This document shows, in pieces, positions 12,681 through 23,455 of a stretch of DNA of 64,000 nt; within the stretch, counting starts at the first letter, position 1; each line of letters starts with the position of its first letter. This stretch comes from Calliopum simillimum. Taxonomy: Eukaryota > Arthropoda > Insecta > Diptera > Lauxaniidae. The notes beneath the pieces were generated by a model. That model ran no database searches. It was not told the DNA's origin and was given only the letters and a program-made list of their open reading frames with translations. The stretch spans positions 43,646,245 to 43,710,244 of the forward strand of contig OX638372.1 in the NCBI GenBank assembly GCA_951812925.1, written 5' to 3'. The translations under genes were made by a program, and so were the position numbers.

Positions 12681-12940
12681 TTATATTACTTGCTATCAAC
12701 AAGCATGGATTAAACGACATTGCTGATTTGAGCTTACAAACAATGCATACCACAGATCATAACATCAGACGAACTTGCCGACATCCAGAAGAACTAACAA
12801 TCATTTAACCTTTAGCATATAAGTATTTACTTTTGTCTTCTTTTGTAATTTTGTTGTTGTTTTACATAAACACGCCGAACAGTAAGCTCAAACCAACAAT
12901 GTCATCTTATCCATGCTTGTTGTTAGCAAATAATACATAA
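12681..12940. mobile_element. About 260 bp MITE
   Basis: Left arm 12681-12735 and right arm 12887-12940 are inverted copies. Both carry CAACAAGCATGGAT and TTTGAGCTTAC when read inward from the end. The interior is non-coding. Outer boundaries are approximate because the ends are AT-rich. Confidence 0.7.
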
Positions 12941-13304
12941 AGTTTCTATGCATTTCTTAGCTTTTCAATATTATTTGATTTTTTCAATCTTTTTTGACTT
13001 TTCCAATGTTTCTCAAACTTATAAATTTTTTCGAATTTATCATAAATTTTCGAATATTATTCACATTTTTCCCAATCTTTCAAAATTAATCGATTATCTA
13101 TGTCAATATTTTTAGACTTAATTAACATTTCTAATACGAGGGAATGTTTTTAGGTCCGCGAAACGGGGGTAAGAAATGGAAATTTAGTGTTCCTTTTCAA
13201 TTTATTCTTCTGCTACCCTTATATATTTTTCTGATCTTTCAATTAACTTATGTATAGGTAACTTCGAAAAAAAAAAATTGAATCTTAGTCTAAAAAAAAA
13301 AAAA

Positions 13305-13660
13305 CCCTGAAACCGCATCCTTCACGTCGTCATCACTTTGAAAATTTCTTCCCACGAAATTCTTTTTCAAGTTTGGAAATAGATAATAATCGCTGGGAGC
13401 TAGGTCAGGACTACAAAATTTTGAACAATGATCTGTGTCCCAAAACACTGTTGCCATGATATTCTCAGCCGACTGTTACACCTTTAACTTCTTAGATAGT
13501 GGTGTGTCGTTTTTTTTTGCCACTGCATAGACTCCAGTTTGGACTAAGTTTCATAATGATGAACGAAAGTTTCAGACCCAGTAACAATTCGAGCAAATAA
13601 TACAGTTTTTTAAAAACTCACGAGTGTGCTTGAAGCTAAATTTTTTTTTTTTTTTGGAGT
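13305..13660 (-). pseudogene. Mariner (DD34D-type) transposase remnant
   Basis: Read on the minus strand in shifting frames, this shows FARIVTGSETFVHHYET, SKLESMQW, ENIMATVFWDT, then SPDLAPSDYYLFPNLKK and SSDDDVKDAVS. These are hallmark mariner blocks: the V-T-G-D-E-T region (here the first catalytic Asp is Ser), M-A-T-V-F-W-D, and S-P-D-L-A-P-S-D-Y with the third catalytic Asp. The segment between FWDT and SPDLAPSD, which should hold the second Asp, is deleted. Several frameshifts and stops confirm a dead copy. The style resembles the SETMAR-like mariner lineage. No TIRs were identified. Confidence 0.8.
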
Positions 13661-14190
13661 CTTGGGTTATCATTTTAAAAATGGTTGTACCTAATGCTTC
13701 AACCATTTCTAGGAGCTGTGTCCTCCTTGGTCGTGCATCTTCCAATATTGGCTTTTTCGTTAATTTGAATGATTTCCGAAATGAAAAATGTATCAGGATA
13801 GTAGAAGAATATGTTGTAAAGTAAAAGTAAATTGGTTTTTTTATTTCCACTCCTTAACTCTCATTCCACGGACTAAAAAACGTCCCAAAGTATATCAACA
13901 TTGTTGGCCTTATCAGCATTTTGCTGGCTTAATCAAAGTTTTTAACCTTTTTTCCATTTGTGAATTTATCAGAATTCGTGGACCTTATCGATAAATAGAA
14001 TTTTTCAACCTTTCTTTGTAATTTCAATAAGATATTCCTTTAAACATGTAAAAGCCTCAAAAAGCACGTAAACCTCCAGAACTTTCTTTGTATGAAAAAA
14101 AAGTTTACAAGGCGTCGAAAACTTTCGAGGCAAATGCGATGCGTAGATAGCCTCTAAAAAGTACGAGAGCGAATGTTATCAAATTAATGA

Positions 14191-14327
14191 GGGTATTCCT
14201 TAAAACGTGTAAAAGCCTTGAAAACCTCGTAAACTCATAATAATTGTCAAAATCAATACGAACTTTGACAGTTTTACGAGTTTACGAGGTTTTTGAGGCT
14301 TTTACACATTTTAAGGAAACCCTAAAT
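14191..14327. mobile_element. 137 bp palindromic MITE (GTAAAAGCC family)
   Basis: The arms start AGGGTATTCCTTAAAACGTG on the left and AGGGTTTCCTTAAAATGTG on the right (reverse complement), followed in both by TAAAAGCCT and AACCTCGTAAACTC. Degenerate relatives sit at about 14025-14160 and 14440-14505, and another at about 23680-23800 (CGTAAAATTGTCAAAGTTCA and the mirrored TTTACGACATTATGAGG). It is a non-coding hairpin element. Confidence 0.75.
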
Positions 14328-14516
14328 GTATTGAAAAATTATTTTTTGTTTTGAAAATTGAATTTGAATTGAATATTTTTTAAATTATATGACAGCTGAT
14401 ACGTTGCTTACACGTTTTCAGAAATGTGTGTTCCTAAAAACAAGCTCGTAAACTTTCGAGTTTTTCATGGTTTACGAATTTATGAGTTTAAGGCATCCCC
14501 TTAATATTTTTTTAAT

Positions 14517-14755
14517 CAGGCATGTTCTGAAATCCGATTCACTTCGGAATTGAAATGAAAGCAATCTTCCAGAGCTCCGCATTTCGATAATTAACACCAA
14601 ATCGGTTTTATGTCTCGGCATATCGAATAGGAACCATTATCAAATTTTACTTGTTGAAATAGAAATTCGATTCCATCTTATTTGTCTCAATGCAGAGCTC
14701 TTGAAGATTGCTTTCATTCCGATTCCGAAGTGAATCGGATTTCAGCACATTTCTG
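14517..14755. mobile_element. 239 bp MITE with CTGAAATCCGATTC arms
   Basis: The left arm (14517-about 14580) contains CTGAAATCCGATTCACTTCG, AAAGCAATCTTC and AGAGCTC. The right arm (about 14690-14755) is its inverse, with only a few differences. The ends read CAG and CTG, flanked by AAT on both sides. It has no coding capacity. Confidence 0.75.
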
Positions 14756-16589
14756 AATATTTTGTAATTTTTCATTTGCTTACAATTTTTTTTTGATAAC
14801 GAAACCAGTTGAAACGCATTTTTATGTTTTGAATATTCTTGGATTTTTTTGATTTTAAATTTTTTATTGTATTTTTTTTTTTTTGGTGCATTTTTCAAGG
14901 CAACTGCCATCACCATGGTTGTTTCAGTTGCTTTGTCGTCGTTATTGTTGACGGCCCATTAGAGGAGCGTATTCACAATGTGTGTCATGCGCATTTAAGG
15001 TGCGACCATGCATTAAGATTTTAAGCCTCTTTGCGTGTACCAATTTTCAAAGTGCTGGCTTTTTCGTTTTTATGCCTCCTTGACTTGACTTCTACATATT
15101 TGGCTACACTAAGTATGTTGTCGATGGAGCCTGTTTTGTGGTTTCGAAATAAAATGCCTGCTTGGTGTAGCGCGTTGAATTATTTGAAAATGCAAATTTG
15201 GTAAAAATAAATTTGACGAAAGCATTTAGAGAAAAAAACAAAAACAGTAAGAATAAAATTCTGAAACACTGCAAATTAATTTGAGTTACAAAGTGGAGTT
15301 TTTACAATTTTTAGCAATTTTTATCACAAAATCCAATCAAATCAGTTTGTAATTAAACTTTTATTACCCAATTAATTGCTGCATGAGATAAAAACGTACT
15401 AAAATTTTATAACTCCATAACCTTGAAATCACTATGTATACAAACCATAGTTACTTAGTTGATGAAATTATTTATGTACCAAAAGAAAAGCCATACATTA
15501 ATGTGTAATTTTATAGCCAATGCAGCAGATTCCCATATCATATATCCTAGTGAATTATACTACTACCAACAGCTTGCCGTGGTCAGCAATTTAGCTAAAT
15601 CAACTAACGAACTCAATTTTAATAGAGCGACCAATTAATCGAAATGCATACACCAAGAGACAAGTATATTGAGTCAGACCCTTTAGTGTACTCATATAAA
15701 CCAAGCAGCTGAGGTTTCCAATTGCCTATAATAATCTCAACTACTACGATTTAAAGGCAAAGCAGCAATAAAACGTGGTTTCCCTTAAATGAAGAACACG
15801 TTGTCATCATCATCACCAGCATCGTCATCAGCAGTGATGACTATGAACGCGTTGTTGTTCATTGCAAAACATTTTCATTATAAAAGTAAATGCAATTTAA
15901 TATGGAAAATAAAGAAAGAATGAAAAAATGCAGACATGGACCCAGATGATCGAGCAGTAATATTTATAAGAAGATAAGGCAATTTGCAATTATTCCAACT
16001 CATTTGTAAGACTTCATTTGTACAGCATTTTGTAGATACAGCGCAGTGGAAACTGTTCAGTCTCAATGGTTGATCAACTCATTTTCATGTTTTGTTTTAT
16101 AGTTTGTCTGTATGAATTACGTGGCCCTTTGACCATGGACCATATACTCGTACATATGTAGAGTGGAAACACTGTGAGAAAAACTTTTCCATATACCCTT
16201 GAACTTCTAAAGCGAATTTTTTTAGGGTTCTCCTTTTAATCTAGATTCTGCTTCTTGATGATTTATGTACTCTAGGGTGTTTCAGTTCTCCAAAGATTAA
16301 AATATATAAGTATGACGAGTTTCAAGAAGATTGGAAATTATTTAGAGGTTGCACACATTGAACTAGTGAAATTTCTAATATAAAAGTGCCTTGTGTCTGT
16401 TATCCTGAAAAGCACTGGTAAGCAAATCGTTAAAGTTATTGCGAAAGTGAACCGATTTTGGCTACGTAAAAATATTATCGGTACATCTTTTGATACTATA
16501 GGTTAGGTGGTTAGCGCGGGAGATAACAGTTGCTATCATAACTAAGGCCGCGATTGGGCCCATTGTATACCCGATATATAACTTCGTTG
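14756..16589. other. Non-coding stretch, no recognised feature
   Basis: The interval contains mixed-composition DNA (for example 14885-15170 and 15500-15860) with no inverted or tandem repeat that I can see and no recognisable protein. Segment 15800-15850 carries CATCATCACCAGCATCG-type triplets. It could be single-copy upstream DNA of the MICAL-like gene. Confidence 0.35.
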
Positions 16590-16845
16590 TCAACCTAAGT
16601 ATATGAACCATTTATAAATTTTTATAAACTCCAAAATGGACTTGGGACTCTTTTGAGCGATATCTTCAAGAGAGTCGATCAAATGTCTTTCGAACACCTT
16701 GTAACGTCGGTTAGCCAACGCTGGGCATTCACAAAGAAAATGAAAAATGGACTCTTCGACATCAAGATCTTTACAGCTTCTACAAGGATCTCCTACGTCA
16801 GTAAGCCCCAACCTTGAGGCGTGCCTACCAAATTAGGGAAAAATG
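16590..16845 (-). pseudogene. 3' end of a LINE ORF2 (zinc-knuckle tail after RNase H)
   Basis: On the minus strand the frame GRHASRLGLTDVGDPCRSC runs on through a 74-codon open segment to a stop at 16590. The C-x2-C pair, then HFLCECPALANRR, and the final LEFIKIYKWF match the C-terminal tail of I/R1/Outcast-type non-LTR retrotransposon ORF2, which follows the RNase H domain. An in-frame stop lies just upstream, so only a 5'-truncated fragment remains, as is usual for LINE insertions. The reverse transcriptase is absent here. The family is firm; the clade is not. Confidence 0.7.
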
Positions 16846-18033
16846 TTTGCAAAAAACTGATTTTCTCTATCTTTTGCACCCGATATCTCACCTCTCAAGA
16901 TCTACTTCAGCTATGGCTTATCCGAACAATGCAGAATTGGCACTAAGTGTGTTATCTCTGGCCTGAACAAAACTAAGTGGCATATAGTGCTACAAATTGA
17001 ATATTCCCTGAGGGTAGGGTATAAAAATATAAAATGAATGAACTTTCGGCGTCGGCTTCGGCCAAAAAGTGACCTTCGGTCGGACACTAGCTATCTTGAA
17101 TGTAATATAATTTTGTTTTTATTTGTTTTAATAAAATAAAAATTCAAATCAAGAAAAACAAAATATTACTATAATTTAACTGGTTTAAGACTAGTTTCTA
17201 AATTACTACTTCATACCACAACTAGCCCCGGACAGGTGTAAACGTAATACAAAAGGGGTCAATTGAATTTTTGTAGGACATTAACACACAAAAAAAAAAA
17301 AAAAAAACACAGTTGCTTATATGTAGAAAGAGTTGAAGTCGGACTAGTACTGTTAAGTAGAGGAGTAAATAAACTATACTTGAAGTAGTCCGCTTGCCTG
17401 CAGGGTATTTATCAATATTTCTCTTAAGTTTTTCTCCAAGTGCACAGCATCCACAAACATGCTACATAATCATGTAAGCAGCAGTAGCCACATGGTGAAT
17501 GGTCAGTCATCTTTGGTGCTACTTTACAAACTGGAAAGGGTTAGGTGTTACAGGCGAAAGTTGTTACTGCATTTTTGCTTAAGCATCATCATCATCACTT
17601 GTGATTGGTCTGGCAACACCTTGCACGCTTTTGCGCATATTATAGATATGCGGCTATAGATTTGATGAAGCAAAAAAAAATTAAAAAAACTGGGATCAAC
17701 AAAAAAGGGTTTTTTACTTTGTTGGTTGGTTCTCATGTATCAAAATATGTTTTTCTATAAATTTATTGCTACATGCTGCTGCAGCAGCAGTAAAGGACAT
17801 TATAGTGAGATGTTTGACCTTAGAGGTTAAACATGACATGGCTAGAAAAGTCTAGTACCTAGTGTCTGATGTTGTGTTAGTTCTTTATTTTTTCGTTTTT
17901 TTTTTTGTTTAAGATAATCAATAACACGTTCTTAAAAGATTTAACCAACAAAGTATATAGTTAAAAGATCACGAAAGAGTGGAAAATTTATTTTTACTTA
18001 ATGATAAACATACATTGAAATGCATGTTTAGTA
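16846..18033. other. Non-coding stretch with a dispersed-repeat tail
   Basis: The GAGGGTAGGGTATAAAAATA segment near 17010 and the GGCTTCGGCC/CTTCGGTCGG segment at about 17050-17080 look like the tail of a dispersed repeat. Poly-A occurs at 17289-17307 and a CTGCTGCAGCAGCAG run at 17776-17790. No gene was recognised. Confidence 0.4.
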
Positions 18034-18868
18034 GACCGGTGCGTTTTGGACGAAAGTTTAAAATTTGTCGCGCAACCCATTATATCGCGTTTTATTGGTC
18101 TTTTCGACCCCTTTTTTCAAAAACTTGTTTATAATGCGTTAGGATGTTCTAAAATATTGTTCCATGCTTGATTCTATATTAAGTTATGTGAACATCTTAA
18201 CCCATTATATCCCGTTTTTAACGGTCTTTTTGACCCCTTTTTCAAAAACTTGTCTATAATGGGTGAAAAAAATTTTACTAGGGGACACCGAAAAAAAAAA
18301 CCGTCAGGACGTTGGGAACCCTTCGTTGACTAAATATTTGCGCCCGATTTCGTGATATTTTTTGATAATATAAATCAAAAATTCGTTTTTCATGAATGAA
18401 AATAATGTCGTAGCGGGAAAAAATTGGTACCACAGAATTCGTCAGAAGAAATACTAACAAAATGTGTATTTCAAATTTTTTAAAGATTTTTTCTGTTTAA
18501 TTGTGGAGTGCTCAAACAGGGGATTTGGAAAAATTTCGACTTTTTTGAGCTGAAAAGTTCACTTAACGCCAAAAATGGACGTTTAATCAGAAAACTATTG
18601 ATGCCATTCAATTCTACGGGAAAAAATACATAAGAATCCATGTCTTGGATTTCAGTTTTCGACCTACTACGAAGCTTAGAATTGATTCACTTCGGACCTA
18701 TGAGCATGCATTTTTAAACCACGTTTTTCAACCTTCAAAAATATATCGATACCCCTTTCCGTCATATCTCAGAGCTAGGGTGGCGGAAATCTTCATGACG
18801 ATAGTTAAACTTTAGAATTCTGCCGGTTGCGCGACAAATTTTAAACTTTCGTCCAAAACGCACCGGTC
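18034..18868. mobile_element. 835 bp TIR element with perfect 44 bp ends
   Basis: Positions 18034-18077 and 18825-18868 are exact inverted copies (start GACCGGTGCGTTTTGGACGA). TA precedes the left end and follows the right end, so a TA target duplication (Tc1/mariner style) is likely. Inside, two direct repeats (about 18076-18141 and 18199-18264) each begin ACCCATTATATC and end TATAATGCGT or TATAATGGGT, so each is itself bounded by inverted ends. There is no transposase frame. The exact identity of the TIRs argues for recent activity. Confidence 0.85.
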
Positions 18869-19965
18869 TAATGTTTAGGCATTAAGGAGTTCTATTCTAT
18901 TTCGGCACCATTAGTCTATAAATTTAAGCCCCCAGTTTGTTGATACGCTAGACTTGTACCAAGATTTCAGATCATAGCTTTGGAATATAGTTTGCAAAAA
19001 TCACATTTACTTCTTAATTTGCAAAATCTGTTTCCTTCCAGTGAAAACTGTTCTTTTGAATGCTCTTATCTTATTTCAAGAACTTATGCCATCGACAAGT
19101 TCTTATTTTCTGAGTCATCTACATGGGATTTTTCCGTTTTTTTTTTTTGTTAACCACTTCCCATTTTCTAATCTCATGGCACAAGTTCAACCACATCCGG
19201 CTTGATATATATATAGGTACATGAATATAACAATTTGTACATACATACATATGAAAACTATAAAATCGGGTGTACGTGCATCAATTTCCTCTGCGCAATA
19301 ATAATTATGTATGTTGGCTTACAAGTCATATTGTGCTTGTGCTTCGGCGGCTACTACAACGTACAGTTCATAGACTTTTTGAGCTACTGAAAGTGGCTGT
19401 CATGTCAGTTTGACGAACCAACTGTTGTTGTCTGACAATCTGACAGTTGAACAGACAAAACAGGGAGCAGCAACAGCAACAACGTGTTTCCTGTTTTATT
19501 CACGCGAAGTAGAAAAAAAAAAAAAACATTTAAAAAAAGCTCAAAACTTGAAGAAAAAAAGTGCAACACTTATTAATGAATCGATCATGCAGAACTACTA
19601 AGGTTTTTTTTTTGGTACTAAGGAATAGGCCATAGCTGTTCAAGTAATTTATAACTATAAGTCAAAAAAGAAAGATTTTTTTCTAGATATTGCAAAATGT
19701 ATATTGATCAAACTAAACATCATAGTGTTAATAATAAATGAAAAATCAATGAGTATCTTTGAATCCAACCGCACTAAACTGACAGTTATGTTGGATCGTC
19801 AGTACAGCGTACCGCAAAAATACGTGGTTTTTATTCAAAAATGTAGGGGTTTCATCTACTACTATTTTTAAGGTATTTTTTTTTTCATACCATCTAAGTA
19901 GCTTGAGAAAAAATTTCCAAAGTCAAAATAATTCAAAATTTTTATTTTATCTTGTTTCTTTACAG
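18869..19965 (+). promoter_or_regulatory. Probable upstream and 5' region of the MICAL-like gene
   Basis: This is the last non-repetitive DNA before the start codon. The 19190-19510 part has mixed composition and a TCAGTT initiator-like element at 19405-19410 in a CAGTTTGACGAACCAAC context, followed by CAACAGCAACAACG-type sequence common in fly 5' leaders. I see no TATA box in the right place and no clear downstream promoter element. The placement is a guess from context. Confidence 0.25.
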
Positions 19966-20176
19966 TTTCCTTCCTATTCCTTTCTTTATCATTGGTGCTG
20001 AAGTTCTACAACAAAAACAAAAAAACAAAAAAAAAACACAAATTGAACTTTGCCCAAAATCAAATTGTTGTTGCCTTTTAAATTAAGAACTTTCAGAACT
20101 AAAAAGAGAAAAACAGAGAAACATAAACTTAAAAATAAAATCAAAACAACAAAAAAAAAAAAGAAAACCAAGAAAA
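19966..20176 (+). other. 5' leader of the MICAL-like mRNA (candidate 5'UTR exon)
   Basis: A pyrimidine tract ending CTTGTTTCTTTACAG (AG at 19964-19965) is a good 3' splice acceptor, so a leader intron probably ends here. The leader is A-rich (AACAAAAACAAAAAAAC and similar) and runs into AAGAAAAATGG, a good fly translation-start context. The upstream donor and the transcription start are not resolved. Confidence 0.45.
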
Positions 20177-20328
20177 ATGGCTGAACGCAGAGGTACAAAA
20201 GCTTTGGAACTATGGTGCCGTCGCATGACCGAAGGTTATCCTGGTGTCAAAATTGATAATATGACCACATCATGGCGCGATGGTTTGGCTTTCTGTGCAA
20301 TGATTCATCACTTCAGACCGGATTTAAT
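20177..20328 (+). CDS. MICAL-like: MICAL-like protein, exon 1: N-terminal half of the CH domain
   Basis: The exon encodes residues 1-50 plus two bases of codon 51 and starts [20 protein letters not shown]. It contains [37 protein letters not shown], the N-terminal half of a type-2 calponin-homology domain. MICAL-like proteins use this domain together with a LIM and a C-terminal Rab-binding bMERB domain to link Rab GTPases on recycling endosomes to the actin cytoskeleton. The start is chosen because the CH domain begins within a few residues, as in MICAL-like proteins, and the context AAAAATGG is favourable. The exon ends at a GTGAGT donor (20329), phase 2. EHBP1 has a related CH domain but starts further from the N-terminus. 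The exon shows no damage. Confidence 0.93.
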
Positions 20329-20339
20329 GTGAGTATCTT

Positions 20340-21116
20340 CAGAACTTTTTTTATTTGTAACTTTTAAGAATGAAATGGAAAAATTATGCAGGTTTCATTT
20401 AGTTACGTAATTCAGATTAAACACGATATTTTAATGTAGTGTGCAGTTCAATGACCTACGACTACAACTTCATTTTATTAATGAGGGAATTTTTTTATTT
20501 TTTTTTTTTTTGTTTCGAATCAGAGATGCAGGTTTCAAAACCATAATTTTTGTGTGAATTTTCTGCTAAATAAATGATGGCAAAGTAGCGCAAAAATTTT
20601 TAATTTATTTTCTTTTATATTTTTTGGAAATTAATTTAACTTAAATATTGCCATAGATTTTAGGGAATTTGGTTAAAATTGGTCGATTTTTTTTTTGCAA
20701 ATTGTATCAAATTTCTTATATTTTACTCATAAAAATTCAAAATTATTTGCAAAACATCTGTCTGCAGATTGAACCCCATAGACTTTTTGGATCTTTAACA
20801 AGGCAGAATGATATTATTATCTTTTGCACTTATGAAAGAAAAACTCTTTACTTATCATCAGCAAATATGATTCACTCTCATTTGGTTTATCTGTTGAGAT
20901 ATAATCACCTCTTCTGTTATACTCTCGCAGCTTTTTAAAAAATGATTGGCCACTTTTTCAAAGAAATATAAGATAAAGAAAGCTCTTCACCGGAATTAGT
21001 AAGAAGAAAACATGCGTTCACGGAAGAAACAACAATAAGGTCAAATAACAAACAACAGAATAAGCCAAGCATCCTATGCTGTCTGTCATTTGACTTTGGC
21101 CCCTATTGCGGCTGTC
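20340..21116. other. Intron start, non-coding
   Basis: AT-rich, with poly-T at 20491-20511. No repeat or gene pattern was found. Confidence 0.5.
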
Positions 21117-21380
21117 GAGTTGTGATAAAATCGATGGCCATCGATTGTTTTTACTAGCCCTATCTTTGAAACCTCTGAACCGATTTGAATAAATGTAACG
21201 TAAATGTAACCCGATTACCCGATCGATTACATTTAACCGAGTGTTTTATTAGGGTAATCGATTGCGCCCAATGACATGCATGTGTTAAAATAATGCCTTA
21301 TGTAACCCAGAAAGTAATCGATGCAAACAATTTTTTGGATTACTCGATCGATTACATGTAAACGAAGATTTTACTGGGAT
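21117..21380. repeat. Short repeat with duplicated CGATCGATTACAT segment
   Basis: TACCCGATCGATTACATTTA (about 21215) and TACTCGATCGATTACATGTA (about 21340) are direct copies. AGTAATCGATGCA, GGTAATCGATTGCGCC and AAAATCGATGGCCATCGATTG lie between or before them. The cluster of ATCGAT motifs suggests a small palindromic element. Its termini are not defined. Confidence 0.4.
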
Positions 21381-21449
21381 GTTTCATTCTTGTGATTTCA
21401 GATGAAGAGAGTTCTTTAGCTCATAGTTCTTTGACAATTTTTCTAAATA

Positions 21450-21715
21450 TCTATGGCTCCCGGAAATAATGCCATGAGAAATAATGCCAGAAAATCTTTT
21501 TGAAATAAAGCCAGAAAAATCTCTACAAAACTCTACCGTTATTTTCATTTTCTGCCGTTTTTTCTACAAATTATAACTATATTTCCAAAAGTAATGTGCT
21601 GTAAGCAAAAGAAAAGAAAATAATGCCGTTGAAAATAAAGCCAGAAAACTTTTTGGAAACAAAGCCAAAAATATTTCCGTACAAAATTATGGCGTTATTT
21701 TGATTTTGCTTTGCA
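21450..21715. repeat. GAAATAATGCC motif cluster (relative of 63655-63800)
   Basis: It opens GGCTCCCGGAAATAATGCCA and repeats GAAATAATGCC or GAAATAAAGCC several times on the + strand. The mirrored form (CCGTTATTTT, GGCGTTATTTTG) appears at about 21535 and 21690. The end-of-window block at 63655 begins with the same GGCTCCCGGAAATAA. It is non-coding. Confidence 0.6.
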
Positions 21716-22974
21716 ATTAAAGTGATTTATAAGAGCACGCTACTTTATATGTCCAATGTAAGGGGTTCAAAGTAAAATGTCTATTTAGCATATTTCAAGC
21801 ACCAGAATACCTAGAAATAATACTGTTTCCGATCTTTCGCGTCTTGAACTTGATGAATTCAGAAAACGTTAATTTTTTCCAAAAACCTCTTAAAAAGTTA
21901 AAGTTTAAATGAGTGTATCTTTCAAAATAAACAGTCTTTCCTACTGAAACTTCTAGTAAATAACATTTGGTGTGTTTGCTACAGATTTGCATGCTTCAAT
22001 ATTACTTTTTTTTTAATATGGAAGGAACATCTGGATCATCACAAAAGGGGTGGGGCGGAGGAAAGTTCAAAATTTTAAATGAAACCCCCACTTTTTATTG
22101 CAGATACGGATTCTACGTAAAAAAATATGAAAATTTTTTTCTGAAAAATTTTTTCTTATCCGGCCTAGATGGCGCTGTAATCGACAAAAACAAAATTAAA
22201 AATTCAAAGTTTTGTACTTCGTGAAATAAGCTTTTTTATCCATAGGTTTAGCCATAATAGTTGTTCTTACACAAAGGGTAGTTACAAAGCATACAGTTTT
22301 TAGAGCAAAAGCTTAGAGATAAGCACCAATGAGTTGTGTAGTAAACCGAGCTTTACAAAAAGCGAAGTTTTTTTTTAAACTCAACCCAAAGCTTAAAAAC
22401 TAAGCTAAAAGCAATGTCTTCAAAAAAATGTCATAAAAAATAAAAACTATTAAAGCTTGTTTTTTGCTTATCAGTTTTATGGACCATTTATGCTTTAAGT
22501 GAAAGAAAAAATCCTTTTCCTTCAATCATTTGCCAAAGTATATAACCTTAACATGAAGAGTTTTTCTACAAAATTAAATTTTTTCGCTAACTTCAAAATT
22601 TATTCAACTTTGGGAGGCTGTAAAAACCGAACCACTCTCCCGAATGGGCTTAAATTTTCAAATCATTTAGCTCCTAATATTTTTCTATCCGATGGCAAAA
22701 TCAGATTTGCAAAAGGAACCCATTCTAATTTGATTTTTGCAACGCCTATTCGTAAAATGACGTCATGAGTTATGTTATAACTCATAAAACTGCCCACCTC
22801 CCATACAGCCCAAAATTTTAAATCGCTCTAACTTCTGATATATTTCAAGTACAACAATAATATCTAATATCTGAGATAAAATCGGTAGCATCAAACTCTC
22901 AGTTGAAAATGGGCTGATCGAATCAAGGACATATTCATCTTCCATACAGTTCGAAATAGCCCTACATTTTGTTA

Positions 22975-23455
22975 AATTTTATTCAAAATTTGAAATCAGC
23001 GACTTCAAAAACCCTTCTAGCCACAATTTTGTCAAGCTATAATCATTCTTTAAGAAAATTGACCGCTATTTTGAATCTACCATTTTGTTCCAAAAAAGTT
23101 GACCCCGAATTCAAAATCAGCGAGCTCTCAACCACCCGTAGCCAGAATTTTGTTTTAATTGTATAATTTTTTAAGAAAATCGTCCGCCATTTTAGAAAAA
23201 AAAAATTATTTTAAAGTCAGTTGCCTGAAAAACTTTCTAGCCACAAAATTGTTTTGATTTATTCATTTTTTTAGAACTGTCCGCTATTTTTTTTTTTTTT
23301 TCAAAGAAGTTGCTTCATAATTAGGAATTAGCGTCTTCTAAAATCCCCCTAACCACAATTTTGTAGCGATATAATCATTGTTTTAGAAAATTGCCTGCCA
23401 TTTTGGATCCGCCATTTTGATTTTAAAAAGTGAATTCAAGATTTGGAATCAGCGA
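22975..23455. repeat. Diverged tandem repeat, units of about 97-122 bp
   Basis: Unit starts are near 22993, 23115, 23212, 23324 and 23446, each with a (G)AATCAGCG-like word, then TAGCCACAATTTTGT and an AAGAAAATTG-CCGCCATTTT segment. Related units on the opposite strand occupy 25440-25700 (AAAATGGCGG, AAATTGTGGCTA). Confidence 0.65.
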
